Source: Roseburia sp. (GTDB lineage Bacteria > Bacillota > Clostridia > Lachnospirales > Lachnospiraceae). From it: a stretch of 7,570 bases of DNA. The stretch lies in NCBI GenBank assembly GCA_017626625.1, contig JAGAIK010000172.1:1-7570 (forward strand), in the 5' to 3' direction. A model generated the notes under the pieces. It made no database searches. It worked only from the letters and a program-made list of their open reading frames with translations, and was not told where the DNA came from. Shown piece after piece: positions 1 to 6,637 of this stretch. A program made the position numbers and the translations under genes. The number at the start of each line of letters is the position of its first letter. Within the stretch, counting starts at the first letter, position 1.

Positions 1-278
1 ATCTGATTTTACCGGGGCAGACGGAGGATTCTAACGCTGTTCTTCGGTATCTGTATGAGACTTATGGGGATGGGATTTTTATCAGTATTATGAATCAGTT
101 TACGCCTTTAAGCAGCAGTCTTACGGCTTATCCGGAGTTGAACCGGAAGCTTACAGAGGCGGAGTATGACGAAGTGGTAGATTATGCGATAGAGCTGGGG
201 ATAGAGAACGGTTATATTCAGGAGGGGGAAACGGCGGAAGAAAGTTTTATTCCGGCATTTGACGGTGAAGGAGTGTAG
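1..278 (+). CDS. PflX-like (COG1313) radical SAM protein, C-terminal fragment
   Basis: The reading frame is open from the left window edge (first full codon at position 3) to a TAG stop at 276-278, so only the last 91 residues are visible. The fragment begins LILPGQTEDSNAVLRYLYE, continues with ISIMNQFTPL and YPELNRKLTEAEYD, and ends QEGETAEESFIPAFDGEGV. This pattern matches the C-terminus of the uncharacterised radical SAM family related to pyruvate formate-lyase activating enzyme (COG1313, PflX). The iron-sulfur CxxxCxxC motif of the family would lie upstream, outside the window, so catalytic competence cannot be judged. The ATG at 90 is an internal methionine of this frame, not a start. 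The substrate of this family is not established. The next gene starts 17 bp downstream, which suggests co-transcription. The family call rests on recognised conserved residues and not on a search. Confidence 0.8.
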   Translation, partial: LILPGQTEDSNAVLRYLYETYGDGIFISIMNQFTPLSSSLTAYPELNRKLTEAEYDEVVDYAIELGIENGYIQEGETAEESFIPAFDGEGV

Positions 279-295
279 GGAGGAACGGAAGGACT

Positions 296-1141
296 ATGAG
301 ATGGGAGAGAGGCAGGGGAGGTTTACTGGGGAAGGTGCTGACTGCCATGTTTGTGCTGTTTGTATTCCTGGTACTCTGTGGGGGCAGGATTGTTTATCTG
401 CCCCATTATGAGAAAAAGATATATGAGAATACCAGTCCTGTTACTCCGGAAACTCTGCAGGATGCTGCCGGGGCGAAGGGAGGTAAGGTCTGGGAGGGAC
501 AGTTTAGCGGATACCCCACCGAGGGAATGGAGACGGAGGAAATGGATTTTGAGAGTCTTACGGGAACTGGTGAGGAAAAGGCAGTCTGTTTAGAAGTGGA
601 GGCAGAAAATTTAATTCCTACGGGTATTTATAAGTGTGTGTACTGTTTTGCTAAGAGCTATTCCGCTACCCATACCTCTAAGAGAGCCACCGACGGGATG
701 AAAACCGGAAGTTTTGGATTTCCTCCGGAATATACAAAAAGCTATTTCAGAACTCTTCTTAGCCGGAATAAGGCAATTTATGCGCAGTATTATGTGCTGA
801 CATTAGAGGACGGACAGAAAATCCTGGTGCTTTTAAATGATACTGCTGTGGAGGTGCCGGAAAAAGGAAAAATGAAACTTCCCTATGCAGTCTGCGAAAT
901 GCTGATGGATTTTAACGAGGCGGAAGAACAGGCGGCGGCAGAATATAACCTGACCAGGGATGAAAATGGGAGGCTTTATTATCTGGATGCGGCGCAACAA
1001 TGGATGTTCCTCAACAAAGAGTTAGAGGAAGAAGCAGGGCGGAGATATGATGCGGCAGTACTTTTGCGCCTCCTGGGAGCCGCGGGGGCTATGGCAGTCA
1101 TCATTTTTGTTTTGGCAGCTCCCAAAGAATGGTTTCGTTAA
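296..1141 (+). CDS. Hypothetical protein with N- and C-terminal membrane helices
   Basis: I do not recognise this 281-residue protein. The start at 296 is supported by purine-rich ribosome-binding sequences at 278-283 (GGGAGG) and 287-292 (GGAAGG). A basic N-terminus (RWERGRGG) precedes a hydrophobic helix at about residues 13-34, and a second helix lies at about 252-275, followed by a short polar end. By the positive-inside rule both ends should be cytoplasmic, with a roughly 215-residue domain outside the cell. That domain has an acidic stretch (about 75-105), a CxxC motif (Cys114, Cys117) in the sequence YKCVYCF, further cysteines at 98 and 200, and a well-structured-looking core at 140-205. 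It lies 17 bp after the radical SAM gene and converges on the ABC permease gene with only 4 bp between stop codons. No function is assigned. A membrane-anchored extracytoplasmic domain is all that the sequence supports. Confidence 0.85.
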   Translation: MRWERGRGGLLGKVLTAMFVLFVFLVLCGGRIVYLPHYEKKIYENTSPVTPETLQDAAGAKGGKVWEGQFSGYPTEGMETEEMDFESLTGTGEEKAVCLEVEAENLIPTGIYKCVYCFAKSYSATHTSKRATDGMKTGSFGFPPEYTKSYFRTLLSRNKAIYAQYYVLTLEDGQKILVLLNDTAVEVPEKGKMKLPYAVCEMLMDFNEAEEQAAAEYNLTRDENGRLYYLDAAQQWMFLNKELEEEAGRRYDAAVLLRLLGAAGAMAVIIFVLAAPKEWFR

Positions 1142-1145
1142 TTTG

Positions 1146-3308
1146 TCAGGATTTGGCGGGAGCTGTAATTTCAAGCTCCCGGCACATCCGCTTAACCGTA
1201 TAGCGGTAAACCAGAGAAAAGATGGCGCCCAGTGCTCCGATAAGCAGGAGACATACCGCCAGAGAAACCATTTCGGAACCGGTCAGTTTCCCGTCATTTC
1301 CGAGCATAATCAGCCCGTACAGGAGGAACATCGCCCCCATTCCAACGCCCGCCGGAACCGCAAACACGTTTTTGGACTGGCTTTTTACTTCCTTCACCAG
1401 AAATTCCGGGGAAGCGCCCAGACGTTTTAAGTCGTCAAACACATATCTGTTATTCAGCGCAATCGTCATACAGCGGGTGTAGCTGATAATCACTGCCGCC
1501 AGGATACAGATGATGGAGATAAACAAAAACATCATCAGAAATACCGCATAAGTCCGCACAAAATCGTTCTTATCCAGCACCCTTATCTGGGGCATATAAG
1601 TCCAGTAGCTGCGGAAGTCCGTGGAATCCGGCGAATCGAAGCTGATTTTTGTTATAGCATCCGTGTCTCCCCAGTAGGCTTCTCCCCGCTCGTTGGCGCA
1701 TAGTTTCTCAACCCTGTCATAATAGGAGGGGATGGCATACTCCGGTTCGTAGCAGTCCACCAGCCGGTAAAACAGGGCGGAGGCAAAGGCGTAGCTGTCA
1801 TTTTCCGCTATGTTAAAAACAAAAATGTGTTCTCTCCAGTCCTCGGAAAGTCCCCTGGCAATCTTTTCATAATCACTGTCATTTAACACGTTGATTCCTT
1901 TCTGAGTCACCAGAAAATCGGCGTGGACATATCCCCGGAAGGCTACGGAAAGCGTCTCCCCGGTGGTGAGATTGGTAAAAAGTTTACAGTCTGAATTGGT
2001 GTAGTAAAGTCCTGTTTCCTCTGTATTAGAAACGGCATAATATGTGCCGGGGGCTACGGAGAGGGATTGTCCTGTCAGGGCGCAGTAGGAGCTTTCGGAG
2101 AGAAAACGCCCTTCCTGAAGAAGTTCTCTGTATTCTGTGTGATAACGGTTTCCCTCGTCCTCTACGTCTGCCGTGCCGTCCGTTCCTAACACCAGACAGG
2201 GCAGTTCTTTAAAATCCGTAAGAGAAAGACCGTAGTCCGCCGCTAAATCGGAAATTTCTTTCTGGCTGAGAACCTTCTGGGAATCCGGATAACGGCAGAT
2301 ATAATCGTAGGGGCGGTTTTCAATACTCATAAGCTGTCCGATGGACAGGCTGGGCAGATAGAAAGCGGCAAAGGAGGCTCCGGCAATGAGTACGGTGGAT
2401 ACCAGCAGATTGTTTACGGTCTGTTTCCCCTGAAATTTCATCATGCTGCGGGAGATGATGTTTTTATAGGGGTGTTTTTTGCGGGAGCGCCAGCCGTGGA
2501 TGACGGTGTGCAGCATAATCAGATAAAGTCCCACAAACACCGGGGCATAGAAAAGGTTCAACCATGCCGGGGGATAGTAAAAATCAAACAGATCCATGTA
2601 GACGTAAGGTGCGCAGTAGCCCAGAACGGCGCCGCCGAAAAGCAGTAAAAGCCCCATGGGACCGCACCAGCGCCCAAGCTCCTTAACAGGCTCGTTTTTG
2701 TGTTCCTCGTGCACCACATCCATAATGTCGGTGCGTTTTAAGTAATGGTATGCCGTCAGGCAGGAGAATGCCACCACGAGAAGAAAGAATACCAGGGACA
2801 GATACAGGCATTTAAAATCAAACACCAGCTTCATTTCCGCACTGTCCACAAGGAAAAGGCGAAACATGTTCCAGAGCAGGCAGGTAAAGGGGAGGCCTGC
2901 CGCAATGCCGAGGAGGGAGGAGGTTCCGCTTAAGATGACAACCTCCCGGAACAGCCCCGGTGCAATCCGGCGGCGGGAAGCCCCTAAAGCCATCAGCGTT
3001 CCCAACTGCTTTGCCTTTTTGCGGAAAAAGAGATGGGAGGCATAGATGGTAAATACCACGCAGCCAAAGAGGGCTAAGACAAAAATGGCAATCATCTGTT
3101 TCCGGCTGTCGCCGCCCTCCGGCAGCACGAGGAGCACCGTGGGGGAACACATCATGGCGGAGTAGGCTGTGATGAGAAGCAGGGAAACGAAATTGCAGAA
3201 CAGATAAAGGGCTGCCTGTTTCCGGTCGGCTTTCTGCAATTTCCGAAACAAATCCGGCAGGGTCGTTATGGACTGTGCTGCGGTTTGGGAGTTATGCTTT
3301 GTATTCAT
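1146..3308 (-). CDS. FtsX/BceB-like ABC transporter permease
   Basis: This 720-residue integral membrane protein is the permease partner of the ATPase encoded just upstream on the same strand. Ten hydrophobic helices can be placed at about residues 34-60, 72-94, 122-143, 166-190, 216-236, 249-270, 298-319, 586-609, 648-670 and 679-701. Between helices 7 and 8 lies one large extracytoplasmic domain of about 265 residues (320-585). This is the architecture of the BceB/FtsX group of antimicrobial-peptide resistance and sensing transporters. FtsX-like signatures are the AKQLGTLMALGASRRRI stretch after helix 2 and the matching FDDLKRLGASPEFLVKEV stretch after helix 8. The external domain is somewhat large for BceB and contains six cysteines (338, 371, 409, 441, 519, 537). 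The start has a TGAGGT ribosome site at 3315-3320. A 68-bp gap separates it from the ATPase gene, consistent with an operon. The substrate is not determinable. Peptide antibiotic detoxification is the family-based expectation. Confidence 0.9.
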   Translation of the reverse strand: MNTKHNSQTAAQSITTLPDLFRKLQKADRKQAALYLFCNFVSLLLITAYSAMMCSPTVLLVLPEGGDSRKQMIAIFVLALFGCVVFTIYASHLFFRKKAKQLGTLMALGASRRRIAPGLFREVVILSGTSSLLGIAAGLPFTCLLWNMFRLFLVDSAEMKLVFDFKCLYLSLVFFLLVVAFSCLTAYHYLKRTDIMDVVHEEHKNEPVKELGRWCGPMGLLLLFGGAVLGYCAPYVYMDLFDFYYPPAWLNLFYAPVFVGLYLIMLHTVIHGWRSRKKHPYKNIISRSMMKFQGKQTVNNLLVSTVLIAGASFAAFYLPSLSIGQLMSIENRPYDYICRYPDSQKVLSQKEISDLAADYGLSLTDFKELPCLVLGTDGTADVEDEGNRYHTEYRELLQEGRFLSESSYCALTGQSLSVAPGTYYAVSNTEETGLYYTNSDCKLFTNLTTGETLSVAFRGYVHADFLVTQKGINVLNDSDYEKIARGLSEDWREHIFVFNIAENDSYAFASALFYRLVDCYEPEYAIPSYYDRVEKLCANERGEAYWGDTDAITKISFDSPDSTDFRSYWTYMPQIRVLDKNDFVRTYAVFLMMFLFISIICILAAVIISYTRCMTIALNNRYVFDDLKRLGASPEFLVKEVKSQSKNVFAVPAGVGMGAMFLLYGLIMLGNDGKLTGSEMVSLAVCLLLIGALGAIFSLVYRYTVKRMCRELEITAPAKS
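1157..1181. terminator. Possible hairpin at convergent gene ends
   Basis: An 8-bp perfect inverted repeat, CGGGAGCT (1157-1164) and AGCTCCCG (1174-1181), is separated by a 9-nt loop. It begins 16 nt after the stop codon of the plus-strand gene ending at 1141 and lies inside the last codons of the minus-strand permease gene. It could act as a terminator for the plus-strand transcript. No T-rich run follows on either strand, so an intrinsic terminator is not demonstrated. Confidence 0.3.
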
Positions 3309-3376
3309 AGAGTTACCTCATTTCTTTTTGATATTTTAATAGTTGTAACGGGGTGGAAGGCTTTTGGGAAATATTT

Positions 3377-4225
3377 CTATTCAGCACCCATTTTACGGAT
3401 TTCCTCTAACAGCCGTTCCTGAAATCTGCTTCGTTCTTCCGGGCTGTTATTGTCCCGTTCTTCCAGGTGGTTATTGTCCCGTCCTTCCGGGCTGCTATTG
3501 TCCCTCTCATTCGAGCTGTTGAGGTATCCTTCCGGGGTGCTGCTGCTCCGTTTTTCCAAGGTGTTGTATACGGTGCCGTCCTTTAGTAAAATCACCCGGT
3601 CGCAGAAGGAGGCGGCGAAGCTGTCGTGAGTCACCATGAAAACAGTGGCGTTTAAATTCTGTCTGGCATTTAAAAAGGCGTCGATGACGGCACGGCTGGA
3701 TTTGCTGTCGAGATTGCCCGTGGGCTCGTCGGCTAAAATCATCAGGGGCTGGTTGATAAGGCTCCGTGCCACGGCGGTGCGCTGTCTTTCTCCCCCGGAG
3801 ATTTCCGCCGGGTATTTGTCGGCAATGTGTGCAATGCCAAAGAGGGATAAGAGACGGTCACAGAGCGTTTCTGCTTCTTTTTCTACCTTACCCCGGATAA
3901 TGCGGGGAACCAAAATATTTTCCCGTACCGTCAGACCGTCAAGGAGCATGAAATCCTGGAAAACGAAGCCTAACTTTTCGTTGCGGACTTTTGATAGAGC
4001 CTCCCCGGAAAGATCTTTTAATTCCTGCCCGCCTAAGGTGACGGTGCCCTCGTCAAAGGGAATATAGCAGGAAATGCAGTTTAGCAGGGTGCTTTTTCCG
4101 GAGCCGGAGGGACCCATCACAGCAACAAATTCCTGCTGTGCAACGGTGAAATCCACGCCTTTTAGGACGGGATAGGATTTATTTCCGGTCTGATAAGATT
4201 TGTGAAGGTTTTTTACATATAACAT
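3377..4225 (-). CDS. BceA-like ABC transporter ATP-binding protein with repeat tail
   Basis: This 282-residue ATPase would power the adjacent FtsX/BceB-like permease. All ABC motifs are present: Walker A GPSGSGKST (38-46), Q-loop Gln90 in LGFVFQDFMLLDGLTV, signature SGGERQR (143-149), Walker B LMILADEP with Glu167 and the following D-loop (161-173), and the H-loop His200 in MVTHD. This is the MacB/LolD/BceA class that pairs with FtsX-type permeases. The start chosen is MLYVKNLHKSYQ at 4225, where homologues normally begin. An in-frame extension to 4690 exists but has no homologous look and runs through the regulatory region. The ribosome site is weak (CAGGT at about 4235-4239). After the ABC fold ends near residue 224, the protein carries an unusual repetitive hydrophilic stretch (226-264) before a helical end, RFQERLLEEIRKMG. 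That end resembles the normal C-terminus of this class, so the repeats look inserted into a linker. Confidence 0.93.
   Translation of the reverse strand: MLYVKNLHKSYQTGNKSYPVLKGVDFTVAQQEFVAVMGPSGSGKSTLLNCISCYIPFDEGTVTLGGQELKDLSGEALSKVRNEKLGFVFQDFMLLDGLTVRENILVPRIIRGKVEKEAETLCDRLLSLFGIAHIADKYPAEISGGERQRTAVARSLINQPLMILADEPTGNLDSKSSRAVIDAFLNARQNLNATVFMVTHDSFAASFCDRVILLKDGTVYNTLEKRSSSTPEGYLNSSNERDNSSPEGRDNNHLEERDNNSPEERSRFQERLLEEIRKMGAE
3434..3550 (-). repeat. 24-bp in-frame tandem repeat in ATPase tail
   Basis: Three adjacent 24-bp units at 3435-3458, 3459-3482 and 3483-3506 agree at 20-21 of 24 positions with the first. A degenerate 21-bp unit and another 24-bp unit (about 3528-3551) follow. 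On the coding (minus) strand they encode residues 226-264 of the ATPase as RSSSTPEG, YLNSSNE, RDNSSPEG, RDNNHLEE and RDNNSPEE. Because units are 8 codons long, gain or loss of a unit keeps the frame. Confidence 0.85.
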
Positions 4226-4271
4226 AGTTGAGATACCTGCGCTTTCTTTTAGATTTCTTTGAGTTAAGAAG

Positions 4272-4280
4272 AGCATAGCA
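4272..4280 (-). promoter_or_regulatory. Candidate extended -10 of the transporter operon
   Basis: Read on the minus strand, TGCTATGCT has the TGn extension and a 4/6 match to TATAAT. The expected -35 position (about 4295-4300) reads GTTTTC, a poor match, as is common at activator-dependent promoters. Transcription would start near 4265, giving a leader of about 40 nt before the ATPase start at 4225. This is a plausible but weak call. Confidence 0.35.
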
Positions 4281-4306
4281 CAGATTTTTTGGAGGAAAAC
4301 GGGAGG

Positions 4307-4339
4307 TGTCATTTTTGGAAGGCGCTGTGTAAAGTTTGG
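4307..4339. promoter_or_regulatory. LytTR-like operator, copy 1 of 33-bp direct repeat
   Basis: This copy contains AAAGTTTGG at 4331-4339, a full match to the published LytTR half-site pattern [TA][AC][CA]GTTN[AG][TG]. A weaker half-site, CATTTTTGG, lies exactly 21 bp earlier (4310-4318). Paired direct half-sites about two helical turns apart are the known binding arrangement for LytTR regulators such as AgrA. It sits immediately upstream of the expected -35 of the transporter promoter. Binding by the adjacent regulator is inferred. Confidence 0.5.
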
Positions 4340-4357
4340 GAAAGGCAGTGGAAAAAA

Positions 4358-4390
4358 TGTTATTTTCGGCAGGTTTTTTGTGAAGTTTGG
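4358..4390. promoter_or_regulatory. LytTR-like operator, copy 2 of 33-bp direct repeat
   Basis: This copy matches copy 1 at 25 of 33 positions and starts 51 bp (about five helical turns) after it. Its half-sites are TATTTTCGG (4361-4369) and GAAGTTTGG (4382-4390), again 21 bp apart. The second half-site has one mismatch to the LytTR pattern. Conservation of both half-sites, with divergence concentrated in the spacer between them, favours an operator. Confidence 0.5.
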
Positions 4391-4471
4391 CAGAGCAACG
4401 GATAAAGGGATTTTTCTGACGGCGGGGTGGGGAGTAGGAAAGAAAAAGTTTTGGGAGCAGGAAAGCAGGTG

Positions 4472-4500
4472 TTCAGATATGACGGGAGATATGTTAGAAT
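4472..4500 (+). promoter_or_regulatory. Candidate promoter of the two-component operon
   Basis: TTCAGA (4472-4477, 4/6 to TTGACA) and TAGAAT (4495-4500, 5/6 to TATAAT) are separated by 17 bp. Transcription would start near 4507, giving a leader of about 37 nt to the regulator start at 4544. Confidence 0.5.
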
Positions 4501-4543
4501 GGATACTGTGGTAACAGAAAAGAGATTTCATTAGGAGAAAAAT

Positions 4544-5251
4544 ATGCTTCGGATAGGAATATGTGATGATTCGGCGGATGCCAGGGACGCCCTGCGGTTT
4601 GCTCTGGAAAAAATCATACAGGAGAACAGGGAGGAAATCGTCTACGAGTTTTCTTCCGGTTCGGGTGCGGTGCGATGGCTGAAAAACCATCCCGGGGAGA
4701 TTGACCTTCTGTTTCTGGATGTGGAGATGGAAGGGGTAAACGGAATGGAGGCAGCGGGACAGATACGGGAATTTGATTCCCGGCTTATGATTGTGTTCTG
4801 CACCGGGTATTCGGATTATGTATTTGATGGCTACCGGGTAGGGGCGTTAGACTATCTGATGAAGCCGGTGGATGCCGCAAGGCTTTTACAGGTGATGAGA
4901 CGGGTGCGGGAACGGTCGGCAGAGGAGCGGGAGAAAAACTATACGCTGAAAAATACGGATGGGCTGTTTCGCTTTCCGCTGGCGGAGATTTCTTATTTTT
5001 ACAGTGATAAGCGGAAGGTGATTTTGGTGTACCGGGAAAAGGAGTATGCCTTTTACGGAAAATTAGACGAGGTGGAGAAGGAACTTGGGGACGGTTTTGT
5101 CCGGATTCACCAGCGGTATCTGGTGAATCCCAGGCTGGTGGAGCATATCGGAGGGGATTTTGTCACCATAGGAGAAGAAAAGCTTCCCATCAGCCGGGCA
5201 TTCAAGGAGAGCGCAACGGTGAAACTGGCGAAAGCCATGCTGCGGTATTGA
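4544..5251 (+). CDS. LytTR-family response regulator
   Basis: This 235-residue protein has the length and two-domain layout of AgrA/LytR-type regulators. The receiver domain (1-122) shows the acidic pair Asp8-Asp9, the phosphoacceptor Asp59 in LLFLDVEM, the switch residue Thr87 in VFCTGY and Lys107 in LMKP. A LytTR DNA-binding domain follows at about 132-233, with typical IHQRYLVNPRLVEHI and LPISRAFKE stretches. An AGGAGA ribosome site at 4533-4538 lies 5 nt before the ATG. The histidine kinase gene follows after 42 bp, so the two form an operon, and the transporter operon is divergent. The likely role is phosphorylation-dependent binding to LytTR boxes, with those at 4307-4390 as obvious candidates. 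The signal is unknown. The family assignment is secure, while the target is inferred from position and motif. Confidence 0.94.
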   Translation: MLRIGICDDSADARDALRFALEKIIQENREEIVYEFSSGSGAVRWLKNHPGEIDLLFLDVEMEGVNGMEAAGQIREFDSRLMIVFCTGYSDYVFDGYRVGALDYLMKPVDAARLLQVMRRVRERSAEEREKNYTLKNTDGLFRFPLAEISYFYSDKRKVILVYREKEYAFYGKLDEVEKELGDGFVRIHQRYLVNPRLVEHIGGDFVTIGEEKLPISRAFKESATVKLAKAMLRY

Positions 5252-5293
5252 GTTTGGAGCGAAAGAGTGCTGTGGGAAGGAGGAGAGGAAACC

Positions 5294-6637
5294 ATGGAGC
5301 AAATCATGCTGGCTGTAACCAGATTACAGTTGATTTTCATTTTGGCAGGAAGTCTTTTTCTCTATCTGTCTTTGGGACGGCTCATTCCCATAAAGGAAAA
5401 ATGGTATTGCCGTATGGCGGTGTATGCTGCCTGTTGGCTCATGCTTTCCATGATTATTTTTATCGGCGACTGGGTCAATCTGCCGCCCACCTTAGGGGTG
5501 TTTCTTCTGATCGTATGGTGGTGCTGCAAAGGTTCCCGCCCAAAGCGGCTTACGGTGGGGCTTATGCTTGCCAGCGTTGTTTTTGCCTTCAACGGATTTC
5601 ATGATAACTGTCTCAATTATTTTTTGCGGGAGCTGCCGGATGAAATTTATTTTGGGGGCACGCTGCGCTTCCTGTTTGCGCTGTTCCTTTATCTTTGGAT
5701 ACGCAGCCACAGCCCTGAGCCGGATTTTGAACTTTCTCCTGCCCTTTGGAAATTACTTTTTCTTTTAACCTTAAGTCCCGTTGGGATTGAGTTGGCGCTG
5801 GTGCTGCTTAGAAGCCCTCATTCGTGGTGGGACGGGGAGACGATTCTTGCAGACACAGCGCTGTTTCTCATTGCGTTTGTGGCATTTATCGGACTTTTAT
5901 GGGCAATGCTGGTGTTAGAGCGCCAGCAGCAGTTAGAGCAGGAGTATGTCTTAGCCCGGCATAACAGGAAATATTATGAGGCGTTAGAACAGCAGCAGTT
6001 TGAAATCCGCCGCATAAAGCATGACCTGGCGAATCATCTGCAGCTCCTCCGGGCGCTGCCGGAGGCAGAAAAAAATAACTACATAGACAGCATGACAGAA
6101 AATCCGGTTTTTTCCAAAGTACTGGTATACTGCGGGGACTCCACCGTCAATGCGGTGCTGACGGCAAAGGAAAGCCTTATGAAGCAGAAAGGCATCCGGT
6201 TTTATGCGAAGGTGGAAATCGGACAGGAGCTTTGGATGGAAGCGTCGGATATCTGCGCCCTGTTTGCCAATGCGCTGGATAATGCGGTGGAGGCGTGTGA
6301 GAAACTGCCGGAGGGGCAGCGTGAAATTTCGTTGGAGGTGCGGCAGGGAAAAGGACTTCTCGCCGTAAAGGCGGAAAATACCTGTCGGGACACACAAGCC
6401 GGGGAGCGGGGTGCACTGCCGAAAACCACAAAATCAGATGCGGCAAATCACGGCTTCGGGCTGCGCAGTATCCGGAAAGTGGTGAAAAGGTACGGCGGAC
6501 AGATGGAAATTACCCAGGCAGACGGAAGGTTCACGCTGTTTTTATACCTGCCTGTTCCACAGACAGCGTACGGGGAACAGGAAATTTTGTCGGACGGTAA
6601 AGCAAAAGGAAAAGAAAAAGTAAAAGTAAAAGGTTGA
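5294..6637 (+). CDS. GHKL (AgrC-like) sensor histidine kinase
   Basis: This is a 447-residue membrane sensor, the probable partner of the LytTR regulator encoded 42 bp upstream. The start at 5294 is chosen because AAGGAGG (5277-5283) lies 10 nt before it. An in-frame ATG at 5267 precedes that site and is rejected. Six or seven hydrophobic helices fill residues 7-207, with no sizeable extracellular domain. A coiled, Gln-rich stretch (208-236) leads to the phosphoacceptor His243 in RRIKHDLANHLQLL. The ATP-binding domain shows the N box NALDNAVEA (326-334, with Asn326 and Asn330) and the glycine motif HGFGLRSI (386-393). The HxxxN-type H box and GHKL ATPase mark the AgrC/VirS/ComD-like class, whose members often sense peptides. 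This is unlike the short two-helix BceS kinases normally found with BceAB transporters. The C-terminus ends in a lysine-rich tail (436-447). Confidence 0.92.
   Translation: MEQIMLAVTRLQLIFILAGSLFLYLSLGRLIPIKEKWYCRMAVYAACWLMLSMIIFIGDWVNLPPTLGVFLLIVWWCCKGSRPKRLTVGLMLASVVFAFNGFHDNCLNYFLRELPDEIYFGGTLRFLFALFLYLWIRSHSPEPDFELSPALWKLLFLLTLSPVGIELALVLLRSPHSWWDGETILADTALFLIAFVAFIGLLWAMLVLERQQQLEQEYVLARHNRKYYEALEQQQFEIRRIKHDLANHLQLLRALPEAEKNNYIDSMTENPVFSKVLVYCGDSTVNAVLTAKESLMKQKGIRFYAKVEIGQELWMEASDICALFANALDNAVEACEKLPEGQREISLEVRQGKGLLAVKAENTCRDTQAGERGALPKTTKSDAANHGFGLRSIRKVVKRYGGQMEITQADGRFTLFLYLPVPQTAYGEQEILSDGKAKGKEKVKVKG

Larger units (their letters stand above)
4226..4543. promoter_or_regulatory. 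Divergent control region between transporter and two-component genes
   Basis: This 318-bp stretch separates the minus-strand transporter operon from the plus-strand regulator gene and holds no convincing gene. It contains a 33-bp direct repeat with LytTR-like half-sites (4307-4390), a further single box at 4445-4453, a candidate plus-strand promoter (4472-4500) and a candidate extended -10 for the minus strand (4272-4280). It is the natural place for control of both operons. Confidence 0.7.

Noticed and set aside
3636..4067. Antisense open frame across the ATPase gene
   Set aside because: It mirrors the conserved ABC motifs on the opposite strand and has no ribosome-binding site or family resemblance.
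4307..4390. Coding repeat (NFTKNLPKIT and NFTQRLPKMT) in the minus-strand frame
   Set aside because: The peptide-level repeat is a shadow of the 33-bp DNA repeat. Placement in a divergent intergenic region and LytTR-like half-sites make an operator more likely than a protein repeat.
4226..4690. In-frame 155-residue N-terminal extension of the ATPase
   Set aside because: The extension has low-complexity, Phe/Pro-rich sequence, no family resemblance, overlaps the start of the regulator gene and covers the operator region. The ABC fold begins normally at 4225.
5267..5293. Upstream ATG for the histidine kinase
   Set aside because: The strong AAGGAGG site lies downstream of this ATG and is correctly placed for 5294. 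The extra residues (MLWEGGEET) are translated ribosome-binding sequence.
5984..6446. Antisense open frames within the kinase gene
   Set aside because: They lack ribosome-binding sites, have Pro/His/Arg-rich compositions typical of shadow frames, and overlap a clearly conserved kinase domain.
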